57,970 bases of DNA from Patescibacteria group bacterium (GCA_018814875.1 JAHIYH010000025.1:1-57970); one strand, 5' to 3'; shown: positions 27,675-38,044, numbered from the stretch's first letter. The notes: generated by a model not told the origin, from the letters alone. Made by a program: numbers and translations.

Positions 27675-30600
27675 GCAGCTTGTTGTTAGAGCGGAATAAT
27701 TTTCGATATGCGATCCACCCCACACAGAGAGCTACAAAAATATTAATCACGAGCACCTCGGCGGAAAGAGGTTCACCTGTTTGTTTTTTAAGAAGACTAC
27801 CCTGAACATTTACTCCTTTTTGATTACCCAAAGAACAGGACTGAAGGAATCTTACGAATACCTTAGTTATTTCTGCCCTATTTATTGTATCGTCCGGACG
27901 AACTGTAAAGAGTGGCATTCCTGCTTGGTCCTTGTCACCTTCAATAATACCCAGTGATGCCGCAGTATTAATTACATCGCCATATACGTGATTGGACGGA
28001 AGGTCGATAAATATACTTTCTGACTGCTGTTGTGTAATTCCAAATGCCTCGATAATCGTAAGCACAACCAGGCCACGCGAAACAGATTGGTCGATGTCCA
28101 ATGATGCATCCCGAAATGCAGTGATTCCCAATTCTTCCAGCTTGGCAATATATCCTTGTGCCCAATGTCCTCTTGCCGAGAAAGTGGCTGGTACAACACC
28201 GGATGTTCCAAGTTGTGCAGCCTCACTCACCATTTTTGCCATCTCTGCAAATGTTACAGATTCCGAAGGTTTAAAGATGCCCAATGGACGACCGAAATTA
28301 TCTCGATATCCTGAAACAATTCCCTTTCGTGATACTGCATCTACAAACAATGCAAACCATGCATCAAATGGAATATCTTTGAATTCCAAATATTCTCCAT
28401 CTGTTTGTGTAAGTAAATTTTGTCCTGTACTTCTCATAGATGTTTCACCTATTTCAAACTGAACAGAAACCTTACATGAAGTAGGAAGTGCCGCAGATCT
28501 TAATTGAGGTACAATGTATATACCCCCTGTTTCCTCTCCTCTTTTAACAGGAGCTGCAAATCTGAATAATTCATTATTACAAAGATCAGAACATCCATCA
28601 TTACTATTTAGATTGCCATCATCACATTCCTCGTCCTCTTCAACATAACCATCTCCACAAATCGCTGTATTAAGAGGAGCTTGGCAATCATAAGCCTGAC
28701 CAACATTACGTAATTGCTGAATTTGCACAGAACAATTTTCTGAGGTCGTTTCCATAAAGGAAACATTTTGCACAATCTCATCATCCAATGTGATCATGAA
28801 TTCTTGCTGCCGAAGTGAATGAACAAGATTGCCATTATCATCAACCACGATAAGATCAAGACCGATATTCTTATCTATGCCCGAAATGAATCGATTCTTA
28901 TTGGTAATAAGAGAAAGATGTAATGAAGTAATTCCACGCCTCACTTGCGCCATAGTTGACCTAAGAGGTACATCAATATCGTGAACCGGTATTTTTTGTG
29001 CAGTAAGAATAGCCTCTTCTTCGATAGTGAAATCTGTTTCTTTTACAGCCCACGCACCACAAGGATTACTTACTTTTACTTTAATTGTATGTCGCCCAAC
29101 ATCAATATTATTAAGATCGAGTATAGCTCTGTACATTCCGTAACAAAGACCACAGGAATCTGTACATGCACTATTGATAGTGCTGTTATATTCACACAAA
29201 CCACCACTACAGTCTGCATCCGACCTACATAAGCGGCTTGGATCGTTGGAACAAACTCTACCGTTGTCACACCCCTCAACCGATTGCATTTGACCATCAC
29301 CACAGAATTCACGACGACACTTATCATCACATCCGTCACCTGATCGTGGGGAACTCGTACCATTATTTGCATTACAAATAAGCGCCTCATTACGATCCGC
29401 CCAAAGAGTTCCATGATATTCACCACCAATGCATATTCCCCCCAGATCACATTCTTCACCAAAATCTTTACGACCATCACCACAGTATGGCTGCTCTTCT
29501 ACTTGTATAACATCCTGAGGTGCGCCACAAACAGGCCTAGTGACAATACGACACCCTCCTCCGATATGCTCTGGCGCAGTACAATAATATTCTCCATCTT
29601 CTGTACACACAGGAATTTCTGGATAGATCCATAAGCCATCTTTAAGAATTTTTTTAGACTCACATTCTTCACCCAATGAACGCTGCAAGAGCCCATCTCC
29701 GCAGAATCCTAATTCCAAATAACAGAATATAGAGCATCCATCGAAATCAACAATATTGCCATCATCACACTCCTCCCCGATATTTATTTCACCATTACCA
29801 CACGAAGTCAATACTCGCCCACGCACAGGAATATCAGATGAGAGTGGTCTATCGATATCAAAAATCCAACCGTAAGAGATATACGATTCTCTACTTTCCT
29901 TACGTCCAGATGTTGTACCAATTTTAGTACCAACTCCACCTCCAGTGTTATATCGGCAGATACTTGAACATGAATCAGCTCCAGGAAGCTCACATTCCTC
30001 ATCACCTGCCACAATATTATCTCCGCATGTAGTAGAGCATGAACTAGGCGTACCGCTGCATGTCCATCCTGATTCGGTCACACAAACAGAAGAACATCCA
30101 TCTGAACCAGATACATTGTTATCATCACATTCTTCTGTAAGAAAAACTGTACCATCACCACAGAGAGGTCCACAAACACTTGGTTCACCTGAACAAGTGT
30201 AATAGGTCTCTACGGCACACACACTGGAACAACCGTCTTCATTCACTGCATTATCATCATCACACCCCTCATCGCTTGCTACAACACCATCCTGACACGT
30301 AGAAGCACATGAGCTTGGTTCCCCATTACAGGAAAATCCATTCTCCACTACACATGCATCCGAACAACCATCTTCATTTGTCGCATTGTTATCATCACAT
30401 CCCTCATCACTAGCAACAACACCATCAGGACAAGTAGATGAACAGCTGCTAGGTGTTCCGCTACAACCAAATCCGTTTTCTATTGTACAAGTACTTGAAC
30501 ACCCATCACCGCTATCAGTATCACTGTCATCACACGCTTCACTTCCCGTAATCAAACCATCTCCACAAACAGTAGAACAGGAACTTGGTTCTCCTATGCA

Positions 30601-30978
30601 TGAATAACCAGTTTCTACCGTACACGTTGCTGAACAACCATCTCCATTATCAGTATCACTGTCATCACAAGCTTCTGTTCCTTCTATTAGTCCATTTCCA
30701 CATTTTTGACATACCGATGGCACTGTTCCGGCACAAGTCCATCCTGATTCAACCGTACACGTTGCTGAACAACCATCTCCGCTAGAAGTATCACCGTCAT
30801 CACATGCTTCGTGTCCTGCCCATACCGTTCCATCACCACAAACAGTATATCCATATAGAATCGGTATTCCCCGCTCTCCCCGCTCTATATTCTCTTGCTG
30901 AAAGGGAAATCCCCACGTCACAAGACCCCCGATAACGAGGACAGAGAGAAGCAGATAGAGATTGAGGTTTTTGTGCAT
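27667..30978 (-). CDS. DUF4215-repeat surface protein with SLH domains
   Basis: 1103 residues. Signal peptide (LYLLLSVLVIGGLVTWGF). About 12 DUF4215 units follow, seven in tandem at 47-340 (CGDGTVWAGHEACDDGDTSS type, roughly 35 residues each with six cysteines), others spaced by Cys-rich inserts up to about 800. The C-terminal third carries S-layer homology repeats (DIPFDAWFALFVDAVSRKGI; HWAQGYIAKLEELGI; VYGDVINTAASLGIIEGD), and a final hydrophobic helix (VLVINIFVALCVGWIAY) with a basic tail. The protein is thus anchored both by SLH and by membrane. The Asp-rich turns may bind Ca2+ (inference). It is followed by the coupled giant protein. A TATAAT lies 11 bases before the ATG. Confidence 0.88.
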   Translation of the reverse strand: MHKNLNLYLLLSVLVIGGLVTWGFPFQQENIERGERGIPILYGYTVCGDGTVWAGHEACDDGDTSSGDGCSATCTVESGWTCAGTVPSVCQKCGNGLIEGTEACDDSDTDNGDGCSATCTVETGYSCIGEPSSCSTVCGDGLITGSEACDDSDTDSGDGCSSTCTIENGFGCSGTPSSCSSTCPDGVVASDEGCDDNNATNEDGCSDACVVENGFSCNGEPSSCASTCQDGVVASDEGCDDDNAVNEDGCSSVCAVETYYTCSGEPSVCGPLCGDGTVFLTEECDDNNVSGSDGCSSVCVTESGWTCSGTPSSCSTTCGDNIVAGDEECELPGADSCSSICRYNTGGGVGTKIGTTSGRKESRESYISYGWIFDIDRPLSSDIPVRGRVLTSCGNGEINIGEECDDGNIVDFDGCSIFCYLELGFCGDGLLQRSLGEECESKKILKDGLWIYPEIPVCTEDGEYYCTAPEHIGGGCRIVTRPVCGAPQDVIQVEEQPYCGDGRKDFGEECDLGGICIGGEYHGTLWADRNEALICNANNGTSSPRSGDGCDDKCRREFCGDGQMQSVEGCDNGRVCSNDPSRLCRSDADCSGGLCEYNSTINSACTDSCGLCYGMYRAILDLNNIDVGRHTIKVKVSNPCGAWAVKETDFTIEEEAILTAQKIPVHDIDVPLRSTMAQVRRGITSLHLSLITNKNRFISGIDKNIGLDLIVVDDNGNLVHSLRQQEFMITLDDEIVQNVSFMETTSENCSVQIQQLRNVGQAYDCQAPLNTAICGDGYVEEDEECDDGNLNSNDGCSDLCNNELFRFAAPVKRGEETGGIYIVPQLRSAALPTSCKVSVQFEIGETSMRSTGQNLLTQTDGEYLEFKDIPFDAWFALFVDAVSRKGIVSGYRDNFGRPLGIFKPSESVTFAEMAKMVSEAAQLGTSGVVPATFSARGHWAQGYIAKLEELGITAFRDASLDIDQSVSRGLVVLTIIEAFGITQQQSESIFIDLPSNHVYGDVINTAASLGIIEGDKDQAGMPLFTVRPDDTINRAEITKVFVRFLQSCSLGNQKGVNVQGSLLKKQTGEPLSAEVLVINIFVALCVGWIAYRKLFRSNNKLHE

Positions 30979-31521
30979 GAAATCTTACTATTATAGCAGT
31001 TTTTTGCATTTTAGACCTCCGTGTAGAATTGTCATATATGCCATATAATGTCATAATCGCGTGTCAGTAAATAATGATTTGAGCAAAATCCCAAAACCCA
31101 ACAGCCTTCGCCCAGCCGTCGCTAAAGCTATGGCCAGCAAGCAAGGTTATGGCCGATAAGAAGGCTACGGCCGTCAAGAAAAACAAAACCCAAAACCTCC
31201 AGCTCAGGCGTTTGGGATTTGGGATTTGGGTTTTGGGATTTACACAGTTAATTTTTAGCTGCTAGCTTCTAGAAGAAGTGAAGCAGGTATCTAGATAGGG
31301 AGGAAAACATCTAATAATTCAATTATAGTAAAACGACTCTTCTAAAAGCTAGAAGCTATAAGCTACCCATCCCATGTTCACAGAAATCATTGAAGCAATG
31401 GAAGGATTTTTCATTTTTTCCACACATATTGACGTTGATCCTAATTTACATATGACCAGAATATTCGAATCCTAAAAGAGAGAATTGTACATTCCCATTA
31501 TTGTGCATTATCATAATCAAC
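30979..31521. other. Repeat-filled intergenic region, no gene seen
   Basis: Positions 31103-31177 carry the AGCCTTCGCC...GGCTACGGCCG repeat. At 31188-31250 words CAAAACCC/GGGTTTTG and GGGATTTGGG form an inverted array. At 31259-31365 CTAGCTTCTAGAAG and CTTCTAAAAGCTAGAAG words form another. No open frame has coding character. Confidence 0.65.
31103..31177. repeat. AGCCTTCGCC/GGCTACGGCCG dispersed repeat
   Basis: Starts AGCCTTCGCC and ends GGCTACGGCCGTCAAG with a longer middle (AGCCGTCGCTAAAGC) than other copies, at 34135-34158 (reverse), 40678-40708, 46497-46558, 47013-47043 and 55848-55887. Confidence 0.6.
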
Positions 31522-33993
31522 ATGAAAAAGAAGCAGTCTCCAAAAAGTACATCTAGACATAGAAAAAATCAGAGAACAGTTAAATCCTCCAAAAGGAAAA
31601 ATGCATTCATTTTATGGTTTGATGAACTCGGGATAGTCGATGTTCCTCTCGTAGGTGGCAAAAATGCCTCCCTTGGGGAAATGTATCGTAAACTTAAACG
31701 CAAGGGAGTGAAGGTCCCCAATGGCTTCGCGATTACATCCTATGCCTATTTTCACTTTATACGTGAATCGGGGCTCATGAAAGATATACGCAAAACTCTA
31801 AAAAATGTAGATACGCACGATGTTGTAGATCTGTCTCACCGCGGTAAAGCGATCCGCAATCTCATACTCAATGCACCGTTCCCCGAAGACCTAGAAAAAG
31901 AAATTATTAATGCCTACAAAGAATTCTGTAAACTCGAAAAGATTTCTAATGTGGATACAGCGATCCGCAGCTCTGCAACTGCAGAAGACCTCCCAGACGC
32001 AAGTTTTGCTGGCCAGCAGGAAACATACCTAAACGTACGCGGCGATAAGGCGATCCTTACTTCTTGCCGCAAATGTTTTGCCTCTTTATTTACAAATCGT
32101 GCTATCTCCTACCGCGAAGATAAAGGATTCGACCACTTTAACATCGGCCTCTCAGTAGCCGTGCAACGCATGGTGCGCTCCGACAAGGCCACATCTGGCG
32201 TCATGTTCTCCATCGATACCGAGACTGGTTTTCGAGATACGGTGTACATAAACGCAGTCTACGGACTTGGTGAGTACATCGTGCAAGGTATGGTTAACCC
32301 CGATGAATTCACAGTATTCAAACCACTACTCGCAAAAGGCTTCAAGCCGATCATTAGGAGAAAAATCGGCGCCAAGAAGCGTAAATTGATCTACAGCTCC
32401 AACGGAACAAAAACTACCAAAAACGCAACAGTTTCACTCAACGACCGTCAGAAATTCTGCATCTCCGATGAGGAAGCACTCACACTATCGCGCTGGGCCA
32501 TGATTATCGAAGACCATTACAAAAAACCCATGGACATGGAATGGGCAAAAGACGGGCGAACAGGAGAGCTCTTCATTGTACAAGCAAGACCTGAGACGGT
32601 GCAGTCGATGAAGAACATCAATGTTCTGGAAGAGTACATTCTGGAAAAAAAGGGAGAAGTGCTTACGAGTGGCTCTCCAGTCGGTCGCAAAATCGGTATC
32701 GGAAAGGCACGCGTCATCATGGATGCAAAGGACATGGTCAAATTCCGCCCTGGCGAAGTTCTGGTAACTGACATCACAGACCCCGATTGGGAACCAATCA
32801 TGAAGATCGCTTCCGCAATTGTTACAGATAAAGGAGGTCGCACGTCGCACGCTGCAATAGTCTCGCGGGAACTTGGCATCCCTGCAGTAGTTGGATGCAA
32901 TAACGCGACCAGTCGTATTCACACCGGAACAACCGTGACGATAAGTTGCACAGAAGGTGATACAGGAAACGTCTACAAAGGAATCCTACCATTTAGAATT
33001 AATAAGACGAACATCAAGAATCTTAAGAAACCAAAAACCAAAATCATGATGAACGTAGGCACACCTGAAACAGCATTAGATGCCTGTAAAATCCCCAATG
33101 ACGGCGTTGGGCTGGCACGTGAAGAATTCATCATAACGGAATCTGTGGGTGTTCATCCGCTCGCACTAATAAACTACAGCAAGCAACCCAAAGACATCAA
33201 AAAGAAAATCGATCGCCTAATGGTCGGATATCCATCACCACGAGATTTCTACGTAATGAAGCTTGCAGAGGGCATCTCTACAATTGCAGCTGCATTCTAT
33301 CCAAAAGACGTTATCCTGCGGTTCTCCGATTTTAAATCCAACGAGTACGCCACACTTGTTGGCGGTGAACAATACGAACCCAAAGAAGAAAATCCAATGA
33401 TAGGATGGCGCGGTGCTTCGCGATATTACGACGAAAAGTTTGAGCCTGCATTCTCTCTTGAATGCGAAGCAGTGCATAATGTTCGCACTAAAATGGGACT
33501 GACAAATCTGAAGGTCATGATCCCATTTTGTAGAACCATTGATGAAGGGAAACGGGTACTAAAGGTCATGGAAAAGAACAAGCTCAAGCGCGGCAAAGAT
33601 GGATTGGAAGTGTATGTGATGTGCGAGATTCCTTCCAACGTGATACTCGCAGATGAGTTTGCCAAAATCTTTGACGGATTCTCCATCGGCTCAAACGATC
33701 TTACACAGCTAACACTAGGAGTCGATCGTGATTCAGCGCTTGTCTCACATGTGTTCGATGAACGTAACGAAGCTGTGAAAAAAATGATCTCAAATGTTAT
33801 TGCCATCGCAAAAAAACATAAGAAAAAAATCGGCATCTGCGGTCAGGCTCCCTCGGACTTCCCAGACTTCGCTACATTTTTAGTAGAACAGGGAATTGAT
33901 TCGATCTCTTTGAATCCCGACACTGTGCTACCAACGACTATGAAGATTTTAAAGAAGGAACAATCGCTTAAAAGGCGGCATAAGAGAAAATAA
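31522..33993 (+). CDS. ppsA: Phosphoenolpyruvate synthase
   Basis: 823 residues from the ATG at 31522; an upstream TTG at 31501 is discarded because CATAAT lies just before the ATG. The enzyme converts pyruvate + ATP + water to PEP + AMP + Pi. Domain order: ATP-grasp with LVGGKNASLGEMYRKL and RSSATAEDLPDASFAGQQET; the phosphohistidine domain GGRTSHAAIVSRELGIPA with His443; the C-terminal PEP/pyruvate barrel with GSNDLTQLTLGVDRD and a Cys in IGICGQAPSD. The basic leader (KKKQSPKSTSRHRKNQRTVK) is an unusual 25-residue addition. It faces the same way as pyruvate kinase 290 bases downstream; the two enzymes oppose each other at the PEP/pyruvate node. Confidence 0.95.
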   Translation: MKKKQSPKSTSRHRKNQRTVKSSKRKNAFILWFDELGIVDVPLVGGKNASLGEMYRKLKRKGVKVPNGFAITSYAYFHFIRESGLMKDIRKTLKNVDTHDVVDLSHRGKAIRNLILNAPFPEDLEKEIINAYKEFCKLEKISNVDTAIRSSATAEDLPDASFAGQQETYLNVRGDKAILTSCRKCFASLFTNRAISYREDKGFDHFNIGLSVAVQRMVRSDKATSGVMFSIDTETGFRDTVYINAVYGLGEYIVQGMVNPDEFTVFKPLLAKGFKPIIRRKIGAKKRKLIYSSNGTKTTKNATVSLNDRQKFCISDEEALTLSRWAMIIEDHYKKPMDMEWAKDGRTGELFIVQARPETVQSMKNINVLEEYILEKKGEVLTSGSPVGRKIGIGKARVIMDAKDMVKFRPGEVLVTDITDPDWEPIMKIASAIVTDKGGRTSHAAIVSRELGIPAVVGCNNATSRIHTGTTVTISCTEGDTGNVYKGILPFRINKTNIKNLKKPKTKIMMNVGTPETALDACKIPNDGVGLAREEFIITESVGVHPLALINYSKQPKDIKKKIDRLMVGYPSPRDFYVMKLAEGISTIAAAFYPKDVILRFSDFKSNEYATLVGGEQYEPKEENPMIGWRGASRYYDEKFEPAFSLECEAVHNVRTKMGLTNLKVMIPFCRTIDEGKRVLKVMEKNKLKRGKDGLEVYVMCEIPSNVILADEFAKIFDGFSIGSNDLTQLTLGVDRDSALVSHVFDERNEAVKKMISNVIAIAKKHKKKIGICGQAPSDFPDFATFLVEQGIDSISLNPDTVLPTTMKILKKEQSLKRRHKRK

Positions 33994-34017
33994 ACTTGAG
34001 GTTGGGTTTCTCTAATT

Positions 34018-34067
34018 GATAAGAAGGTAAAGTAAGTAAAGTAAGTAAAGTAAGTAAAGTAGGTAAT
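34018..34067. repeat. Tandem 9-bp repeat GTAAAGTAA
   Basis: Four consecutive units of GTAAAGTAA follow ppsA, ending in degenerate GTAGGTAATAGG. This is unlike the inverted word arrays because it has one arm only. Confidence 0.8.
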
Positions 34068-34084
34068 AGGTAAGGAAGGTGCAG

Positions 34085-34205
34085 CGATTTCGTACCGGTT
34101 ACAACTTGGTCGGCAAACGCATTTGTTTGCCTGTCGGCCGTAGCCAACGGCGAAGGCTGAAGCGACGAGCGAGTTTGTCCCGCATCCAACTTTGTTGGGG
34201 TGCGG
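34085..34205. repeat. Structured intergenic repeats before pyk
   Basis: Contains the inverted word GCAAACGCATTTGTTTGC, a reverse copy of the dispersed repeat (CGGCCGTAGCCAACGGCGAAGGCT, 34135-34158), and the hairpin GTCCCGCATCCAAC / GTTGGGGTGCGGGAC (34177-34205). Confidence 0.6.
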
Positions 34206-34284
34206 GACCAAAGATTTTTTTGACAATGATTTCAACCATCAAGATATCCAACTATTGAACAAGTGTTGTGCTACAATACACGTC

Positions 34285-35694
34285 ATGGATGTCCGTTTAA
34301 CGAAGATCGTTTGTACCCTCGGCCCCTCTTCTGCAAGTTCTGTGCAAATTCGATCACTAATAAAAGGTGGCATGAATGTTGCAAGGTTCAATCTATCACA
34401 CGGAACACACACTGATCACGCACGATTGATCCGAATTGTGCGCAAGATTAATATGAAGCGCTCAACGCCTTGCGGAATCCTACTCGATACCAAAGGAGGG
34501 GAAATTCGCACAGGAAAAAAACGCACACCACTCATAATTAAGAAAAACGATCGTGTGACATTCTATCCCCCTTCTTGTTCTGCACCTGACAAAGGGAAAT
34601 CGATAGAAGTAAGTTACGACTCTTTTTATGAAGATGCAGAAGAGACTGATACCATTTTGCTCGACAATGGCGAGCTCTCATTTGATATACTATCGGTCGA
34701 CCATCAAAAAGGAACTGTGACCGCACGTGCACGGGGAAACGGCTCCATCGGTGACTGCAGACACATCAACTTACCCGGAGCCGACATCGATAACCCAACA
34801 ATGAGAGCACGTGATTGGACAGATATTGATTTTGCAATCAAAGAAAAGGTTGATTTTCTCGCACTATCGTTTGTGCACTCTGCGGAAGATATCACGCGCG
34901 TTCGCAACTATCTCAAAAAACACAACAGTACAATCGATCTAATTGCAAAAATCGAAACGCGCCAAGCACTATCGCATCTTGCAGAAATTATTGCTGCTAC
35001 TGATGCTGTTATGATTGCACGTGGTGACCTAGGCGCAGAAATCCCCTTCGAGAATCTCCCTGCAATCCAAGATGAAATCGTGCAACGCTGTAACAACGCT
35101 GGGAAACCCGTGATCGTTGCCACTCATATGCTCGAAAGCATGAAGGAACATCCTATTCCAACACGAGCAGAGATGACAGATGTGGCGCATGCAGCAACCA
35201 CTTTCGCCGATGCAACGATGCTCTCGGGCGAAACAGCGAGCGGAAATCATCCAACAGAAGCGCTAAAAGCTATGGACCGCCTTCTTCTAGCTGCAGAGAA
35301 GCACTTGCGCATAAGCAGGAGACCACCACAACTTGATATCCAAGAAGAACACGATGTGCGCGCCAAATCCGCAGTGGAACTTGCACACGACATACATTCT
35401 CAGGTAATTATCGTATTCACCCGATCAGGGGCAACAGCCAATCAACTCTCTAGATTCCGTCCTTCTGTTCCAATCATCGCTTGCACCAACGATTCGTCAG
35501 TTCAACGCAAACTCACCTTGCTCTATGGTGTAGCACCATTACGTATTGCCTTTTCGGATGCCGAGACAACCATCCGTCGTGGCATGGCAGCTGCACAGGC
35601 CAGTGGATTCGCTTCCAAGGGACAATCTGTAATTCTGGTTTCTGATATCCCCAAAGATATCACAGATTGGAGTATCCAGCAGAGACACTTCTGA
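34285..35694 (+). CDS. pyk: Pyruvate kinase
   Basis: 469 residues from the ATG at 34285 (MDVRLTKIVCTLGPSS); the frame is open further upstream but that part lies in repeats, and TACAAT ends 7 bases before this ATG. The enzyme makes ATP and pyruvate from PEP and ADP. Signatures: TKIVCTLGPSS, NVARFNLSHGTH, LDTKGGEIRTG, DLIAKIE (active-site Lys), VMIARGDLGAEIPFE, VATHMLESM, TRAEMTDVAHA and MLSGETASG, then the C-terminal allosteric domain. It pairs with ppsA upstream. A short hairpin with a T-run follows the stop. Confidence 0.96.
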   Translation: MDVRLTKIVCTLGPSSASSVQIRSLIKGGMNVARFNLSHGTHTDHARLIRIVRKINMKRSTPCGILLDTKGGEIRTGKKRTPLIIKKNDRVTFYPPSCSAPDKGKSIEVSYDSFYEDAEETDTILLDNGELSFDILSVDHQKGTVTARARGNGSIGDCRHINLPGADIDNPTMRARDWTDIDFAIKEKVDFLALSFVHSAEDITRVRNYLKKHNSTIDLIAKIETRQALSHLAEIIAATDAVMIARGDLGAEIPFENLPAIQDEIVQRCNNAGKPVIVATHMLESMKEHPIPTRAEMTDVAHAATTFADATMLSGETASGNHPTEALKAMDRLLLAAEKHLRISRRPPQLDIQEEHDVRAKSAVELAHDIHSQVIIVFTRSGATANQLSRFRPSVPIIACTNDSSVQRKLTLLYGVAPLRIAFSDAETTIRRGMAAAQASGFASKGQSVILVSDIPKDITDWSIQQRHF

Positions 35695-35699
35695 TGCTT

Positions 35700-35716
35700 C
35701 ATCTTGAGATGTTTTT
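35700..35716 (+). terminator. Weak terminator after pyk
   Basis: CATCT/AGATG hairpin directly followed by TTTTT, 6 bases after the pyk stop. The stem is only 5 bp, so strength is doubtful. Confidence 0.4.
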
Positions 35717-35763
35717 ATGTATTAGCTATATAAACTATGGTGAAATTCGTCAAACGTCATAAG

Positions 35764-35815
35764 GTGCCTGCGTCTCGCGCCTCCGCTATCGCTCCGGCGC
35801 TTGAACGCAGGGTAT
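35764..35815. repeat. Nested GC-rich hairpin
   Basis: Outer pair CCTGCGT/ACGCAGG encloses GCGCC/GGCGC around CTCCGCTATCGCTCC. No gene overlaps it. It lies between the pyk terminator and the 3' end of the DUF4215 gene. Confidence 0.6.
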
Positions 35816-35971
35816 GAGATAATCAATACCTGATATCATGAGCTGACTACGATGATAAAGAAATCATATGTCAATAGTTGATTCTTGAAGAATTTTTAGT
35901 CGTTGTGCCCAAAACGAAAACTCTACAATTAAAAAGATGTTCGCTTATTTCGCGCAACTAGTCCCTAGAGC

Positions 35972-37819
35972 CTAGTTATTATCCCATTTATGCCACGGCA
36001 TCTCGAGTTCATCGAGAGGAATATCATCCAGCGATACAATCGTTTCTATCTTCTTTCCACTATTTAAAATGGCACCTCCAAGAGCTGTAAGTTTTTTGCG
36101 TAGTAAGAAAAGAAGTCCACCAATAGTCAGAACACCACCACCCATTGCAGACTTACCATTTCTTGTCTGCAAAAATGTCATGAGCAAACATTCATTTGTA
36201 CAATTTTCTCCACCATCACATTCTTCCCCTTTTTCCTGCTTTTTGTTGCCGCATTCCGCTTCGCTCTTGCAGGTACGACTACATCCATCTTCATCCTGTT
36301 TATTTCCGTCATCACATTCTTCTAATCCTTCCAAAATATTGTTTCCACAAATGGCAAGCCTGCAATAACTTGGACATTCATCATAATCAGACAAGTTGCC
36401 ATCGTCACACTGCTCCTTGCCTTCCATAATACCATCGCCGCACACGGGGATCGTGCAATCATTGGGGCACTCATCAAAATTATTCTTATTGCCATCATCA
36501 CATTCTTCTGTGCCATCCTTTTTCTTGTTCCCACAAACCGCAAGCAGACAATTATTTGGACACTCATCAAAATTACTTCTATTCCCATCATCACATTCCT
36601 CTCCAAGCTGAATTATCCCATCACCACAAATGGCTATCTTGCAGGAATTAGTACATGAATCCGTGTTGATTTGATTTCCATCATCACACCCTTCTCCATC
36701 ATGCACAATACTGTCCCCACATATCGCTTTCCTGCATTTGTTTGAACAAACATCATTATTGACTTTATTACCATCGTCACACTCTTCACCATTTTGTACA
36801 ATGCCATCACCACAACGCACAAGATTACATGAATTGGAACATGCATCATCGTCACTGCGATTCCCGTCATCACAATCCTCCCTGCCCTCTCGTATACCAT
36901 CACCACAAACAGCTGCAATACAGTCTGTAGGACAATTATCAAAATCATTCTGATTTCCATCATCACACTCTTCTCGACCTTCACGAATTCCATTTCCGCA
37001 GTATGGGATTTGGCAATTAGTAGGACAGTTATCAGTGTTGATATGATTGCCATCATCACACTGTTCGATACCCTCCTTGATTCCATCACCACAAACAGCA
37101 AACCGACAATCGTTTGGACACTCATCATTACTATTTGAATTTCCATCATCACACTGTTCATCTTTTTCAAGTTTACCGTTGCCACATACAGGAGATTCAG
37201 GCTCGGGAGGTGCTGCGTGAACCAAAGATAGAGGTTCACTTGGTGGTAACTCAACTAGAATAGAATCAGGTTCTGCAGTTGAAGCAAGTACTTCCGTAGA
37301 TTCCGGCTCAACACATTCAGGAAGGATTAGCCATACACATCCACCTGAACACTGTTCTTCCGATTCACAAACAGGAACTGTGCAAAATTCGCCGCACGTT
37401 TTCTCTACAAATTGTACTTCCGTTGTAAGCTGTCCGTTGATCGGATCTATGATATAAACTTCAATCGTACTCGGTTCGCATTCCTCTCCATTAAACGGTG
37501 ATATTTTCCCATCACCACAATAAAGAATTGTGCAGCTATCTGTACAATAACTAAATCCATTGAATCTCCCAGCATCACATTCCTCATCGGAATTTAAAAC
37601 ACCATCTCCACAATTGGGAGGTGTAACTGGATCCTCTGTTATCTCCTCTTCTGTATCCATTCTTAATGGACAACCATCCGTACCATAAGGAAGACCTACA
37701 CACTGAATTTGCGCAGTGAGGTTACTCGATTTAATAGGTACAAACGCAATGAATAACAATCCAAGCACAGCCATAGCTGCACTCATCGCGCCTGTTCGTA
37801 AAAGTGTATTTTGATTCAT
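35972..37819 (-). CDS. DUF4215-repeat cell-surface protein, membrane anchored
   Basis: 615 residues. Signal-like N-terminus (SAAMAVLGLLFIAFVPI), two degenerate Cys units, a Pro/Glu/Ser linker (about 170-210), then 11 almost perfect tandem DUF4215 units of about 31 residues (CGDGIREGREECDDGN, with DxCPxxC endings). A C-terminal hydrophobic helix (GGGVLTIGGLLFLLRKKL) and a short charged tail with LDDIPLDELEMPW follow. The units here (DECPNDC) form a different subfamily from the DGCS units at 27667-30978. Probably a rigid disulfide-braced stalk; no enzymatic domain is seen. Confidence 0.86.
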   Translation of the reverse strand: MNQNTLLRTGAMSAAMAVLGLLFIAFVPIKSSNLTAQIQCVGLPYGTDGCPLRMDTEEEITEDPVTPPNCGDGVLNSDEECDAGRFNGFSYCTDSCTILYCGDGKISPFNGEECEPSTIEVYIIDPINGQLTTEVQFVEKTCGEFCTVPVCESEEQCSGGCVWLILPECVEPESTEVLASTAEPDSILVELPPSEPLSLVHAAPPEPESPVCGNGKLEKDEQCDDGNSNSNDECPNDCRFAVCGDGIKEGIEQCDDGNHINTDNCPTNCQIPYCGNGIREGREECDDGNQNDFDNCPTDCIAAVCGDGIREGREDCDDGNRSDDDACSNSCNLVRCGDGIVQNGEECDDGNKVNNDVCSNKCRKAICGDSIVHDGEGCDDGNQINTDSCTNSCKIAICGDGIIQLGEECDDGNRSNFDECPNNCLLAVCGNKKKDGTEECDDGNKNNFDECPNDCTIPVCGDGIMEGKEQCDDGNLSDYDECPSYCRLAICGNNILEGLEECDDGNKQDEDGCSRTCKSEAECGNKKQEKGEECDGGENCTNECLLMTFLQTRNGKSAMGGGVLTIGGLLFLLRKKLTALGGAILNSGKKIETIVSLDDIPLDELEMPWHKWDNN

Positions 37820-37927
37820 AGTTCTATCGGCTCACTTTTAAATAAATCCTGTTATTATAACACTTTTCCCATTCTGATACCCTGCATTACACTTGCCAAT
37901 AAGTGGTATTTATTGGATGAATTAAAC

Positions 37928-37985
37928 AGGGACTAGGCGGCTAGGGGTTAGATTAGGAACTAGGGGCTAGGGGCTAGGGACTAGA
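37928..37985. repeat. Tandem GGGGCTAGG words
   Basis: GGGACTAGG, GGCTAGGGG, GGAACTAGGGGCTAGGGGCTAGGGACTAG: about six related 7-9 base units between the DUF4215 gene and the FtsL-like gene. Confidence 0.7.
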
Positions 37986-38044
37986 TAAAACAGATCTATA
38001 GATAAATAAAAGTAAACTGTACATAGTAAAGACACTCAATCCTC

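Noticed and set aside
29800-30850. Second apparent CRISPR-like repetition
   Set aside because: Again coding DUF4215 repeats (about 105 bases) with gradually diverging units.
36200-37200. Regular DNA repeats suggesting a CRISPR array
   Set aside because: The period of about 93 bases is the codon image of tandem DUF4215 units in a long open frame; there are no variable spacers of constant length and no cas genes.
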